Notes under the pieces: generated by a model
Databases searched by the model: none
Seen by the model: only the letters and a program-made list of their open reading frames with translations
What the model was told of the DNA's origin: nothing
Translations under genes and position numbers: made by a program
Shown here: positions 19,301 to 29,062 of the stretch, in pieces
How positions within the stretch are numbered: the stretch's first letter is position 1
Layout of the letters: the number at the start of each line of letters is the position of its first letter
Virus record (IMG/VR): IMGVR_UViG_3300037322_000275
Location: 1-64,000 of that record
DNA length: 64,000 nucleotides
Origin: a virus
Reading direction: 5' to 3' (one strand)

Positions 19301-21266
19301 ACAAGATCAATACAAAGGACTTTTAAAGGTAGAATCTGATACTGCTGAAAACAATTTATTAGATTTAGATGGTGTTACTGATTCAAAATATATTAGAGAT
19401 AATTTACACGTTATAGATATTCATGGTGAATTACAAAACATAATTACAGGAAAAACTACTAAATTTAAAAATTTACTTACAAGTGAAATAGATAGAACTA
19501 AAAACAATGGTGCAGGTGAAATTTATTTAATGATTCCTCAAGCTAATGGTACAATGTTTCCTTTAAAATTAAACATTAAAAAACTATCTAATGAAAAAGC
19601 AATTGGTTTAGCAGATATATATAAAGAAATGTTAATAAACAAGTTGTCTTATGATACAACTATTTCTGAAGTTAGTGAAGACTTGAGAAATTTTTTGTTA
19701 AGTGAATTTAAAGAAGAACTTAAGATAGTTGGAGGTAATCAAAATGACATAAAACTTAGTGAAATTGTTGATTTGTTAGTTTATGAGTCTGAAAATATAA
19801 AATCTCAAATTAGACTTGAAGATGGTGTTTTGTACTATGGTGACGAAACAGTAGATGCTAACTCAATTGAGGAAAACTTTACTGGCGTTGTAAACTTTTT
19901 AACAGAACAAAAAAGACATCAAATTAAAATTTCTCCAAAGTCTGAGACAGACAACAAAAAAACAAATATTCAATCTAATTCATCTGATTATCTTAACTAT
20001 CTTGTAGAAAACAAAATATTATCTACAAATGCAGTTGTCAATGAACCTACATTTCAAGGTTATTCTAATATTTATTTAAATACTCTTGTTAAAATTGAAG
20101 GTCTTGCACAAGCATTTTCACAAAATAATAAAACAGAACTTGATAAAATTAATAAAGCAGAGCAAGAAGCGTTAAAACTTTTAATAAAAGAAAAAGAAAA
20201 GATTGAGAAAAAGATTGAAAAAATTGAAAAAGGTGCTACAGAACTACAACAATTAATAGATACACTTAATGCATTAAATACTATAATAAATAAAACAAAA
20301 GTCAAATACCAAACACAAAGAGATGCTTTAAATAACCTATCCCAAAATGAAGTTGATGTAGCTAACGAAGTAAAACCACAAATAAATACTCCTGTTATAA
20401 AAGAAGATATTCTTGATTCTAATCAAGCAAAAATTGATGAATTAGAGGTAGAGAGAAAAGAAGAGTTAAATCCTGAAACATTAGATATTGATAATATTAT
20501 TTTTGGTAAATCTATTTCTGGTTTTCATGGAGGAGCAAAAGTTTATGATGAATTTAGAGTAATACCTAATGATGAAAACACATTAGGAAATGGAGTTTAC
20601 TTCTTCCCTACAGACACTAACGCAAAAGGATATGCAGAAGCTATTGGAGGAGGGGTTAGTAAAGCTACTATAGCATTAAAAAAACCATTTGTTATTGATT
20701 TTAGAAAAAGATTTTACGAAGATGCAGATGCTATTGAAAATAAATTTTACGAGAATAAAACAGCACAACAAAAAACAAATTGGTTGGTAGAAAACGGGTA
20801 TGATGGCGTTATAAACATTCCCTTTAATGGAAATATTAACAATGTTGAAGTAATGGTTGTAAATATAGAGGATGTACAGTCAGTAAAAGAGATTAATACC
20901 AAATACGATGCAAAAATTAAAAAACTAAATGAAGCAACACTTACTTTAAAAGAAAATAAATCAGATAATACTAGGAATTCTAATAATAATTCCGTATCTT
21001 TACCAAATATAACACCTGAAAACATTTCTACATTTCAATCTACTTCAGATATTCCAGGAACTGTTGAAAATATAGAAAAAATAAAAACACAAACTGAAGT
21101 ATTCAAAGCTTCTACTAATCCTAGAGAAAAAGCACAAGATATTAAAAGAATGTCTTTATTGTTTAATAAAAAAATAAATGGTACTTTAACAAAAGAAAAT
21201 GAGATTGCAAGTTTTGAGAATTTCAAAAATGCTTATCCAAATGAGTACAAAAAAATATGTAAATAA
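16368..21266 (+). CDS. Giant virion protein with membrane segments, coiled coils and C-terminal ADP-ribosyltransferase-like domain
   Basis: 1632 residues. Residues ~95-120 (TEVAKLPFVIGGLAVAPFA) and ~170-215 are hydrophobic and Gly/Ala-rich, as is ~405-425 (GFLGGILGSPISVVGG), suggesting membrane-active regions. Long Lys/Glu coiled coils occupy ~640-810 and ~1240-1350. Near the C-terminus a compact domain (~1380-1505) has FHGG (H1387), GNGVYFFPTD (Y1411), A-x-x-YAEA, a KPFVIDF strand, NGYDGVINI and VEVMVVN (E1494). This H-Y-E layout matches phage MuF-type ADP-ribosyltransferase folds. The gene ends 2 bases before the RNA polymerase gene, so the protein is probably packaged and injected with it. 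ART activity is inferred from motifs only. Confidence 0.65.
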   Translation: MEDEDINLNSSPGEVHKKIFKNKTLAFKDRPFKNLTDQSGNRVVHNTGFGKSKYDKDIIWDAEVDDKDIQSSLNEHRAQRQSGLEQTGFGLLRTTAKVATEVAKLPFVIGGLAVAPFAEENQGLETAFNNRFIKFFDGLNENIKEQLPVYTKEAVEKGGFMDHIASSAFWANDGADGLGFMLSMLVPGGVFKALGGSAKLFGGSVKALQYARFGKGIEGARKAITATGLTINKLDNIMIPLFNTVAESGAEAKGVSDDLMSRKKEFIAEQIEMYGQTPEKAEELFNEQKALAMQNTFNSNLAILAIPNYLQAKLLFGKTPSKVLLDKVKSEVGKTTVKNTVLKAGKRIAGAFASEGSEEVAQTSTEHRNVEKALNNKLGKSFTDDYNLITAGEDFIRTLGTTEGQIAGFLGGILGSPISVVGGYKQDLADTVETARLREKINGQSSAFRDIYDTDIYEQEEYLNPETNEKAFRPKEVDGKKVIIPENVVKMKKALDLNEGLSERYDKAVEEGDLETIEKLKKQGEFNLITNFIGENKVTLDALNENLKTLFPVVQPVNGEKLSPEQLSSNLENKTRADNIIKKATQLQTDLVSFKDMSTSLIKLNNPESTETQVSEFLNNLAFAFISERSEEFDVKEKLDILIKQKAELEKGSSTVIEEVLNPNFVENITSEFDRTVTTRSTNPRLELLDKQIKNLKEELKSSEKAINSTIWDNKFLNKQFNNRIIADKKSKENFEVKNTKKADEIIKKINSATTVEELNNLPKVNEDIDKVIQEKVKKKKEELKKQKEDKEKEKRKKAKQEDEDFNTPSVTDIVSTEGSVITDVIIPKDNANNTVEELKDIENGTVDSGKGVKVISADRETGEVIPFIEEFFPLYMAYERTPVNKKGNEVGFQINQNPGKNPKVLEALTAYNKGDFSNIQLLLDYLPINVQFTTDVNAPIETKRKTNETDPATQILRESLIFALSKGVPIENITTTIQDQYKGLLKVESDTAENNLLDLDGVTDSKYIRDNLHVIDIHGELQNIITGKTTKFKNLLTSEIDRTKNNGAGEIYLMIPQANGTMFPLKLNIKKLSNEKAIGLADIYKEMLINKLSYDTTISEVSEDLRNFLLSEFKEELKIVGGNQNDIKLSEIVDLLVYESENIKSQIRLEDGVLYYGDETVDANSIEENFTGVVNFLTEQKRHQIKISPKSETDNKKTNIQSNSSDYLNYLVENKILSTNAVVNEPTFQGYSNIYLNTLVKIEGLAQAFSQNNKTELDKINKAEQEALKLLIKEKEKIEKKIEKIEKGATELQQLIDTLNALNTIINKTKVKYQTQRDALNNLSQNEVDVANEVKPQINTPVIKEDILDSNQAKIDELEVERKEELNPETLDIDNIIFGKSISGFHGGAKVYDEFRVIPNDENTLGNGVYFFPTDTNAKGYAEAIGGGVSKATIALKKPFVIDFRKRFYEDADAIENKFYENKTAQQKTNWLVENGYDGVINIPFNGNINNVEVMVVNIEDVQSVKEINTKYDAKIKKLNEATLTLKENKSDNTRNSNNNSVSLPNITPENISTFQSTSDIPGTVENIEKIKTQTEVFKASTNPREKAQDIKRMSLLFNKKINGTLTKENEIASFENFKNAYPNEYKKICK

Positions 21267-21268
21267 TT

Positions 21269-24200
21269 ATGGCTTGTAAATTTATAGTAAACGGTCAAGA
21301 GTCAGTCTTGTACAACAAAATATTAGAAGCTTACAATGGTGATGAGGAATTGGCAACAGTTCTTCATTCCTATTTTAAGAATGATAATCAGTTCATTAAA
21401 AACTTTGGTAATTGGGAACAGGACATGGTTTCAGAAATTAAATCTGTAGACTATGTTTTTAACAAAGATATTTCTAGAATTGAAGAAAACGGTGAACCTC
21501 AACTTTTTAAGAATGAAACATTACGTGATTATTATTACATAGATAAAGATAATAACAAAGTTTACATTATCACAAACACAAAAAGTTTAAATTCTTTATT
21601 TGAAAATTCTGAGATTGAACAATTAACTAAAGTTCTTGTACGTGACTTTTTTAAAAATAACTTAAAGATTGATTTTGAAAATATTGACTTAGCTAATAAA
21701 TCCGCAGATTTAAAAAGTGTCATCACAAACAAGATTAACGAAAGAATTAGTGTTTTTAGAGCGTCTGAAGACATTTTATTTGAAGAAAGAGCAGATTTGT
21801 TAGAGCAAGCTTTAGCAAACAACCTAGACGAAATTTTAAAGAATGTAGTTGATTCTTTTGAACAAAGTAAAATCAAATATAGAGAACAACTACAAAATAC
21901 TGATGAAGATTTAACATTATCTGAAATTGAAGAAATTGAAAATGAAAAAAATCCTACATTTGGAAAGGCTTCATTTGAAAGTAGTACTAAAGGAAACATT
22001 TCAGCAAATGTTAAATTTAGATTGTCTTTAATTGAAGACCTTACAGAAAAAGATTATTTTCTAAATGATGTTGTTTACAAAAGTTTTGATTCAATATATA
22101 ACGATTTATTAAAAGTTTTAAATAATGTTGTTGCTATAGAATTAAATGGTGTTCAAGAAGACAAATTTGAATTGTTAAAATCAGAAATTTTAAAGCTTGT
22201 AAATAAAAAACCTTATTTTAAGGAATTATACAGAATTTTATCTCAAGAAGATATTTCTGAAAACATTAAAAATGAATTTACTGTTGCTTTTAATTTAAAT
22301 AGTAACAATTTTAATACAACAGAAATTACTGAAACAATTGTTGACAAAGCTAAAGTAATTGATATTACTGTAAAAAATGTTGCAAAGTCTTCTAGAAAAG
22401 AATCAGATGTGTTATTCATATGGAACAAGAACTTTAAAGAAGATTTTGTAACACTAAATGACAAGGGTAGACTTGTAGTTAATGAACAAGACAAGTTAGT
22501 TTTATTAGCTTTAAAAAAGAAGTTAGATAAAATTAATGTATTTCAGCAGGAAGCTGTTAACAATTTTGTGGAAATATTAAGAGATTTAGGTGTAGAGTCT
22601 ACAGAAAAAGGATTTCTACATTTTTTAGATAATTCAGAACTAGTTAACAATGATAAAGGTTTATCTGAAAAATTGTTTAATAATGCAATTCGTAATTTAA
22701 AATTCTTTTTGAGAGATATAACAACAGATCAAATAAAAAATCTAGATAATTCTTTTTTAACACAAAGTTTATTTAAAGAACTTGCTATTGCAGAATCTTT
22801 TTATTTAGTTGAACAATCAGATTCTTCTGTATTTACTGCAGGAAAACAAAAATGGACGTTTTCATATCCTTCGTATTTATCTAATACAATATTGTCTTGG
22901 AAAAAAGACAGAAGTATTTTGGAAAATCATTACTATTCTTCTAAATCAAATGAAAGTTCTCACTGGATAAAACACTTTCTTGCTTTAGGAGATACCTATG
23001 AAGTAGATGATTTTTTACCTAGAGGTCAGCAAGAACTTTTAAGAATTGAAGAATCAAAGAAAAGAATCAATGCTATTGAGTTGGGTTCTTTTAATGTATT
23101 ACAAACTTCTGACAATTCTTCTGAATCAAAAGATGGTAAACAAATAGATAAAAAAGCATATATTCTTGATACTGTAAACAAAGCTATTGCATTTAACAAA
23201 AACGTACCTTCATATCACAGAACAACTACTCCTGGAGATAAAGCAACTCAATACGAGTTAAATGTTGGTGTAAATGTACCTACAAATGCACGATATGGTG
23301 GAGAACACGGTATTGTGTTAAATGCAAATGTTATTGACATAGTATTTGAATACTTTAATGGTGAATATAAAAGAATGAAGTTTGAACGAGCTTTCGTGAA
23401 TAATGAAAAAAATAAAAACAAACTTATTACTTACTATCATTTAGGTGCGGGTAATGCTTTTAAATCTCAATTTTTTCCAGGTTTAAGTAATTCTTCAATT
23501 AACGCTACAGCAAAAGATTTTGGTTCTGATTTTAACTTAATTTACAATGAAAACGGAGATGCATATTTAGAAGATTTAAAAGGCTCAGTATTTGAAGAAT
23601 CTATAAAGTCATATATTGCAAAACAACTTTCTGAAGATATTTCAAATACAGTTGGTGAACTAACTGAAAAAGGATTGTTTAAACAGAAAGCAGATAGTTC
23701 TTATGAAAATTTAGGTATAGACAGTAAAGTTTGGTCTTCATACGGTTCAAATCCTGAGTTAAAGGTTGCTTCAGATTTTTTTATTAATGGTTTAATTTCT
23801 CAAGTGGAATATTCAAAGATGTTTGCAGGAGATATTGCTTATTACAAAAATCCTGTAGATTATAAAAAACGTATTCCTGCAACTTATACTGATGGTCTTT
23901 ATCAACGATTAAGTGAAAAAAACAAAAACATAAATATTGCTGTTATACAGAGTGTTAATATAGGAAGTCCCTTTCACAGCGAAATTGAAGAATTAATTGG
24001 TGAAACAATTGCTAAAAACTATGCTGAAGGTGAAATTAACTCTGCTGATGCTCAAGCATGGATTACTCCTGCTAGATGGAAAGATGTATGGACAACTTTA
24101 GGTAAGTGGAACAATGTTCAATCTGCTTATGAAAAAATGATGGGTGAAAATAGAGAGCCTTTTACTAACGAAGAACTTAAAAAAGTAGCACAACCTATAA

Positions 24201-27200
24201 AAGGTGTGTATTTTCAGAATGTTAATGGGCAACCAATATTTTTAAAATATTCTCAAGCAGTATTGTCACCAAGATTAAGAAAAGGGAATGATTTAGAAAT
24301 CTTGTATAACAAGATGGTTAATAATAAAGATGCAAACGGAGAACTAGCCCCAATTGATGAAATATTAACGTTTGACGCAATTAAAGTAGGTTCTAACTTA
24401 CCATCTTTATCTCACAATGCAGAAGGTCGTATTGTAGAAGATTTTGAATTAAATGTGATGACAATACCTGCTAACGGATGGAAATTACAACAGGATTTAC
24501 CAACTAAATCATTTAAACAAACAGATCTAGGTTCTCAGTTACAAAAAAACATATTTCAAGGATTAGCTTTTAATCTAGAGAAACTGTTTGAAGTAAGTGA
24601 TGACGAAGAACTTACAGGTAATGAAATGATTCAAGCAATTTCTGAAGTTGTTGGTGATCTAACTGAAATGGGTTATGAATCGATACTTAAAGAATTTGGT
24701 ATAGATGATAATTCTGTTATTTCAAATATCAATGGGTTCTATGGTTTGATAATTTCTGAATTAAAGAGTAGAAATGGTTCTAAAAACGTAATTAAAGCAT
24801 TAGAAGCTGAAACTACGATTTATGGAATACCTCAAGCACAAAAGAAATTACAAAATATATTTAGTTCAATTATGACTAAACGTATTTTAAAAATTAAAAC
24901 AAATGGTGGCTCATTTATTCAAATGTCTAATTACGGTTTAAATAAAGAAAACGCAGAAAATCAAAAAGTCATATGGAGTCCTAATGCATTGTCTACAGTA
25001 CATGAACCTCAATTTTTAAAAGATGAAAAAGGTGAATATGTATTATCTAAGTCAGGTAAAAAAATAATAAGACCAGGTGGTATACTAATCTCAGGTTCTT
25101 TTTTAGCTAAATATATTCCTAATTATGCAGACTTTGATGCAATTGATTTATTTGTAGGTCGTGATGGTAAACCACCAATGATAGATAAACAAATACAAGA
25201 CAATATTATAGGATACCGTATTCCAAACCAAGGTTTATCTTCTAATGATGCGTTACAGATTGTAGGAATTCTTCCAGAAGAAAATGGTGACACTATTGTA
25301 GCCTATACAGGTATTACAAAGAAAACAGGTTCAGATTTTGATATTGATAAAATGTATATTATGTTTCCTTCTGTAAGACCTGTCTACAATAAAACAGACG
25401 AAGTTTACAACTACGTTAATCAAACTTTAAAAGGAAATAACTTTTCAGAAACAACATTAAATTATTTTAATTTTTTAAATAAGTTTAAAGGTAGTGATAC
25501 AGAAATAGATATTGAATTAATAAAAAATGAATTTGAATCATTAAAAACTGATGAAGAAAAATATGAATTTTTTAATAATCAAAAGCAAACTGTTTTAGAC
25601 ATTCTACTAAATAAAGAAAATGCAGATGTAGATATTGTAAAAGAAGTCTTTAAAAAATTTGATATAAAAGTTAAAAGATTACAGTATATTAAGTATGACA
25701 GTAGTAAAAAAACTAAAGAAGGCTTACAAAACAGATTAATAGAATTATATAAAACAGTTCTACTCAATGAAAATGTAATTGCAGATGTCATGACTCCAAT
25801 TGACTTTAATTTTATGGAAGATGACATTAAAAATATCTACAGAGAAGAAAGATCAACAAACTTAAGTATTGTAAATCCTTTAAGAGATATTGATGTTAAA
25901 TACAGTTTTTTAGCAGGTAAAGCAGGTGTTGGACAACAAGCTAATGCATTAATGGATTACGTTTTGGGTAGTTTATCTAATTTAAGTATTACAAATTTAA
26001 ATATTCCAAAATCAAACATTCGTTTTGACTCAGAGTTTTCAACTGAATTATCTAGTGAGGATCTTGCTTATTATAAAGAAAAATTAGATCTTTCAGATGA
26101 ACAACTAAATCAAGTTAAATCCATTAAAATTGGTAATTCACTGTCTGCAGTTTTGAATGCATTTGTAGATATTGCTAAAGATCCTTTTATCACTAAAGCA
26201 GGATGGGTTACAATGACCACTAACACAGGTAACTTGCTGTTACGTGCAGGACTTCATCCATTTTATGTAAATGCTTTACTGTCACAAACTGTCATTAAAG
26301 ATTATGTAGAATTTAGTGAACAATATGAACAATCTAATAGCCAAGGTCTTTCTACTTTAGATGCTTTTATTAAACAAGAATTTGGTAAAGATACATGGGA
26401 AAACACAAAGAAAAAGAATGTACTAAATTTACCATTAAAAAGTTTAAGAGAATCCATTGGTAAAGAAGGTTTACAAAATGATAGAATGAATACACTGTAT
26501 ACCTTTCTAAACTATCAGGGAGCTTCTAAAGTTTTAAAAGAAAATATAGATGCTTCTAAATTTATGGTTAATGGTTTAGGTCAAAATGTCACATCGTTGC
26601 GTATTTCTAAAAATTTAGTAGATTCTATTAATCAAAAAGAAGAAAGATACAACAACGGACTTGAACTGAATCCTAATAAAAATGTAATTCAGGGATTTGA
26701 AACTAAGTTTGTAAATCCTAATGGTACTGAAAGTTCTTTTTCAAAGATATATAATTTTGTTATTACAAAACCTTTGAAAATTGTAAAAGCAAATCCTAAA
26801 TTATTTTTATCTGCAAATGAAACAATACAGCAAACATTTAACGAAATTTCTCACAGTATTTCAGGTGACATTTTAACAAATGACGAATTAGGTGTAAAAC
26901 TTGAAAGTAGTTTTTATAGTTATACAATGTCTGGATTTAAGCAATTAAGAATGAATATTGATGAAAAAAGATATTTATTAACAACTTTTGTGAAAGAGTT
27001 TGAAAAATTTCAAGTTGACAATGATGGAATATATTCTCTTGTAAATGAATTAATTGTAAAGTCAGGTGAAAAGAAAACAAATTATATTTCATTAAATAAC
27101 AGAAGTAAATCTAATGAATTTGAAGACAAAATGACAGGCTCTTTTATGGACTTGTTAAACAATGAACCTGAGTTTGCAGAAAATTTAATTAAGTATTCTT

Positions 27201-29062
27201 ATTTAACTTCAGGTTTTACAATGAATTCAAATCAATTTTTTACATATATTCCTACAGAATGGTTTATTAGAAATCAAATCAATAGATTTATAATCGACAC
27301 AGGTAGAGAGTACGATAACTATGGAAAAATTAATGACAACACTTTTATAGATCAATTCTTTTTAGATAGACTAGAAGATAAAAAAATTGTTAAAAACATT
27401 GGTGAAAAGCAAATTACAACTGTACTTGGAAAAAAAGACATCAAAATGAATGGTTTTGTAACAAAAAAACAAGGTAAAGCACCTTACTACTTTACTAAAT
27501 CTACAGAAAATGGTAAAATACATTACAAGTTAATAGGTTATACTGCTGGTTTTGAAGGAATTTATTCTAGATTTACATTAAATACTAAAGGAGAATATGT
27601 AGATATTCAACCATTAAATGCAAAAGATAAACAAGGTAATAAAATATTTAGTTTTAGTAAAGATGGTTTAATATTAAAAGCAACAAGTTCTGGTGTCGCT
27701 AAGTTAGCAGACAAAGCAATTCAAGATTTTATGCAAGACAGTGTTTTTTATAATAGAGATTACTTTTTTAGAGGTAGTATTGTTAGTGATGAATCTGCTT
27801 ATGATGATCTTGTTTATGACAAAATAGATAATTCTAAAGAACCAATGTTTGTTGAACCTATTGCTAAAGATGAAACTGAAAAAATTGACACTGTAGAATC
27901 ATTAAGAGCTGAAGAACAAGTTGAATTACAGCAAACTTTTCCAAATATTATTCCTGTTAACGGAAAAATTATCAAAGAAAGTTTAAATACAGATGAAGAT
28001 ATTGCAACTTTTGAAAAAATTTACGATAGGTATGATAAGTTAATAACTCCTTTATTAGATAATCAATTACAAGAGTCAGATTCTATTTCAGAAGTTAAAA
28101 CTGAAACTATGGTTAAAGAAAGTGTTTCTAAGCCAACAACTAAATCTGAATTATTAAAACAACTATTTACTAAAGACACTATTTCAGATGTAGTTAAAGG
28201 CTCTGTTGTTGATTATAATGATAAAAAATGGATTGTTTGGAATATTTCAGATACTGGTAAAGCACAGTTAATAGATACTGAAGGTAATAAATTTAGTGGA
28301 ACTCCTAATTTAGATAAATTAACTAAAATTGGTGATTATATTACAACTGATTTTGATGGTACTGATTACATTGTAACTGGAAATGAAAATATATATTCAT
28401 TAGCTACAGGTAAACAAGTATTTACAAATGGTGACGGATCTACAGTTAGTAAAAAAGCTAAGATTATTAATCAAATAATGAAAGAAAATGATTTAGTATT
28501 ACCTGAAAATACTCTTAAAGAAATTAAAGAAACTGTTAATTCAGAATTACCTACAAGATCATTTGAAGATATTGATAAAGAAAATACCAGAAGTCGTTTA
28601 ATTAAAGAAGGTTATGAAATAGTAACATATGACAAAAATGAAAAAGCTTCCTATGAAAGAGTTACTGAAGATAATGTTGATAACGTAACAGATGATAATA
28701 TTTCTTTTAATGAAAGAGAAACGGATTTTCCATTAGGATATAGTGTTATAATTGATAGTTTATCTTCAATTGACTATGGGGATGCAAGTATTAAAGATAT
28801 TTATGAAGATTATAGAGTTGAAAAAGATCAAGAAACTAAAGAGGTAATGAGATTGTTTTTAAACAGTAAAGGGTTTAATTTAAAAACACAAGAAGAAATT
28901 GATTTTGAATTTGTAGATCCCAATCAAATAGATATGTTTTCATCTGCCGCAAATAATTTTGAACAAGTTAAAGAGCAGTGGTTAAATAGCGGTAGAACTG
29001 AAAAAGATTGGAATAATATGGAAATAGAAGAAAGAGAATACGTAATTAAAAACTGTTTATAA
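21269..29062 (+). CDS. Giant virion RNA polymerase (crAss-like, single-chain)
   Basis: 2597 residues. The catalytic Mg-binding motif is DFDID (D1356, D1358, D1360) in GSDFDIDKMYIMF, equivalent to DxDxD of multisubunit-like single-chain RNA polymerases. Downstream, LAGKAGVGQQANALMDYVLG (~1548-1567) is another signature I associate with crAss-like polymerases. The protein is one of three consecutive giants, as in PhicrAss001 and phi14:2, where the polymerase is packaged in the virion and transcribes early genes after injection. A KOW/SH3-like segment (KGSVVDYNDKKWIVW, TEGNKFSG) lies near residues 2310-2350. It overlaps the next gene by one base (TAATG). Early-gene transcription is established for the family and inferred here. 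Confidence 0.85.
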   Translation: MACKFIVNGQESVLYNKILEAYNGDEELATVLHSYFKNDNQFIKNFGNWEQDMVSEIKSVDYVFNKDISRIEENGEPQLFKNETLRDYYYIDKDNNKVYIITNTKSLNSLFENSEIEQLTKVLVRDFFKNNLKIDFENIDLANKSADLKSVITNKINERISVFRASEDILFEERADLLEQALANNLDEILKNVVDSFEQSKIKYREQLQNTDEDLTLSEIEEIENEKNPTFGKASFESSTKGNISANVKFRLSLIEDLTEKDYFLNDVVYKSFDSIYNDLLKVLNNVVAIELNGVQEDKFELLKSEILKLVNKKPYFKELYRILSQEDISENIKNEFTVAFNLNSNNFNTTEITETIVDKAKVIDITVKNVAKSSRKESDVLFIWNKNFKEDFVTLNDKGRLVVNEQDKLVLLALKKKLDKINVFQQEAVNNFVEILRDLGVESTEKGFLHFLDNSELVNNDKGLSEKLFNNAIRNLKFFLRDITTDQIKNLDNSFLTQSLFKELAIAESFYLVEQSDSSVFTAGKQKWTFSYPSYLSNTILSWKKDRSILENHYYSSKSNESSHWIKHFLALGDTYEVDDFLPRGQQELLRIEESKKRINAIELGSFNVLQTSDNSSESKDGKQIDKKAYILDTVNKAIAFNKNVPSYHRTTTPGDKATQYELNVGVNVPTNARYGGEHGIVLNANVIDIVFEYFNGEYKRMKFERAFVNNEKNKNKLITYYHLGAGNAFKSQFFPGLSNSSINATAKDFGSDFNLIYNENGDAYLEDLKGSVFEESIKSYIAKQLSEDISNTVGELTEKGLFKQKADSSYENLGIDSKVWSSYGSNPELKVASDFFINGLISQVEYSKMFAGDIAYYKNPVDYKKRIPATYTDGLYQRLSEKNKNINIAVIQSVNIGSPFHSEIEELIGETIAKNYAEGEINSADAQAWITPARWKDVWTTLGKWNNVQSAYEKMMGENREPFTNEELKKVAQPIKGVYFQNVNGQPIFLKYSQAVLSPRLRKGNDLEILYNKMVNNKDANGELAPIDEILTFDAIKVGSNLPSLSHNAEGRIVEDFELNVMTIPANGWKLQQDLPTKSFKQTDLGSQLQKNIFQGLAFNLEKLFEVSDDEELTGNEMIQAISEVVGDLTEMGYESILKEFGIDDNSVISNINGFYGLIISELKSRNGSKNVIKALEAETTIYGIPQAQKKLQNIFSSIMTKRILKIKTNGGSFIQMSNYGLNKENAENQKVIWSPNALSTVHEPQFLKDEKGEYVLSKSGKKIIRPGGILISGSFLAKYIPNYADFDAIDLFVGRDGKPPMIDKQIQDNIIGYRIPNQGLSSNDALQIVGILPEENGDTIVAYTGITKKTGSDFDIDKMYIMFPSVRPVYNKTDEVYNYVNQTLKGNNFSETTLNYFNFLNKFKGSDTEIDIELIKNEFESLKTDEEKYEFFNNQKQTVLDILLNKENADVDIVKEVFKKFDIKVKRLQYIKYDSSKKTKEGLQNRLIELYKTVLLNENVIADVMTPIDFNFMEDDIKNIYREERSTNLSIVNPLRDIDVKYSFLAGKAGVGQQANALMDYVLGSLSNLSITNLNIPKSNIRFDSEFSTELSSEDLAYYKEKLDLSDEQLNQVKSIKIGNSLSAVLNAFVDIAKDPFITKAGWVTMTTNTGNLLLRAGLHPFYVNALLSQTVIKDYVEFSEQYEQSNSQGLSTLDAFIKQEFGKDTWENTKKKNVLNLPLKSLRESIGKEGLQNDRMNTLYTFLNYQGASKVLKENIDASKFMVNGLGQNVTSLRISKNLVDSINQKEERYNNGLELNPNKNVIQGFETKFVNPNGTESSFSKIYNFVITKPLKIVKANPKLFLSANETIQQTFNEISHSISGDILTNDELGVKLESSFYSYTMSGFKQLRMNIDEKRYLLTTFVKEFEKFQVDNDGIYSLVNELIVKSGEKKTNYISLNNRSKSNEFEDKMTGSFMDLLNNEPEFAENLIKYSYLTSGFTMNSNQFFTYIPTEWFIRNQINRFIIDTGREYDNYGKINDNTFIDQFFLDRLEDKKIVKNIGEKQITTVLGKKDIKMNGFVTKKQGKAPYYFTKSTENGKIHYKLIGYTAGFEGIYSRFTLNTKGEYVDIQPLNAKDKQGNKIFSFSKDGLILKATSSGVAKLADKAIQDFMQDSVFYNRDYFFRGSIVSDESAYDDLVYDKIDNSKEPMFVEPIAKDETEKIDTVESLRAEEQVELQQTFPNIIPVNGKIIKESLNTDEDIATFEKIYDRYDKLITPLLDNQLQESDSISEVKTETMVKESVSKPTTKSELLKQLFTKDTISDVVKGSVVDYNDKKWIVWNISDTGKAQLIDTEGNKFSGTPNLDKLTKIGDYITTDFDGTDYIVTGNENIYSLATGKQVFTNGDGSTVSKKAKIINQIMKENDLVLPENTLKEIKETVNSELPTRSFEDIDKENTRSRLIKEGYEIVTYDKNEKASYERVTEDNVDNVTDDNISFNERETDFPLGYSVIIDSLSSIDYGDASIKDIYEDYRVEKDQETKEVMRLFLNSKGFNLKTQEEIDFEFVDPNQIDMFSSAANNFEQVKEQWLNSGRTEKDWNNMEIEEREYVIKNCL

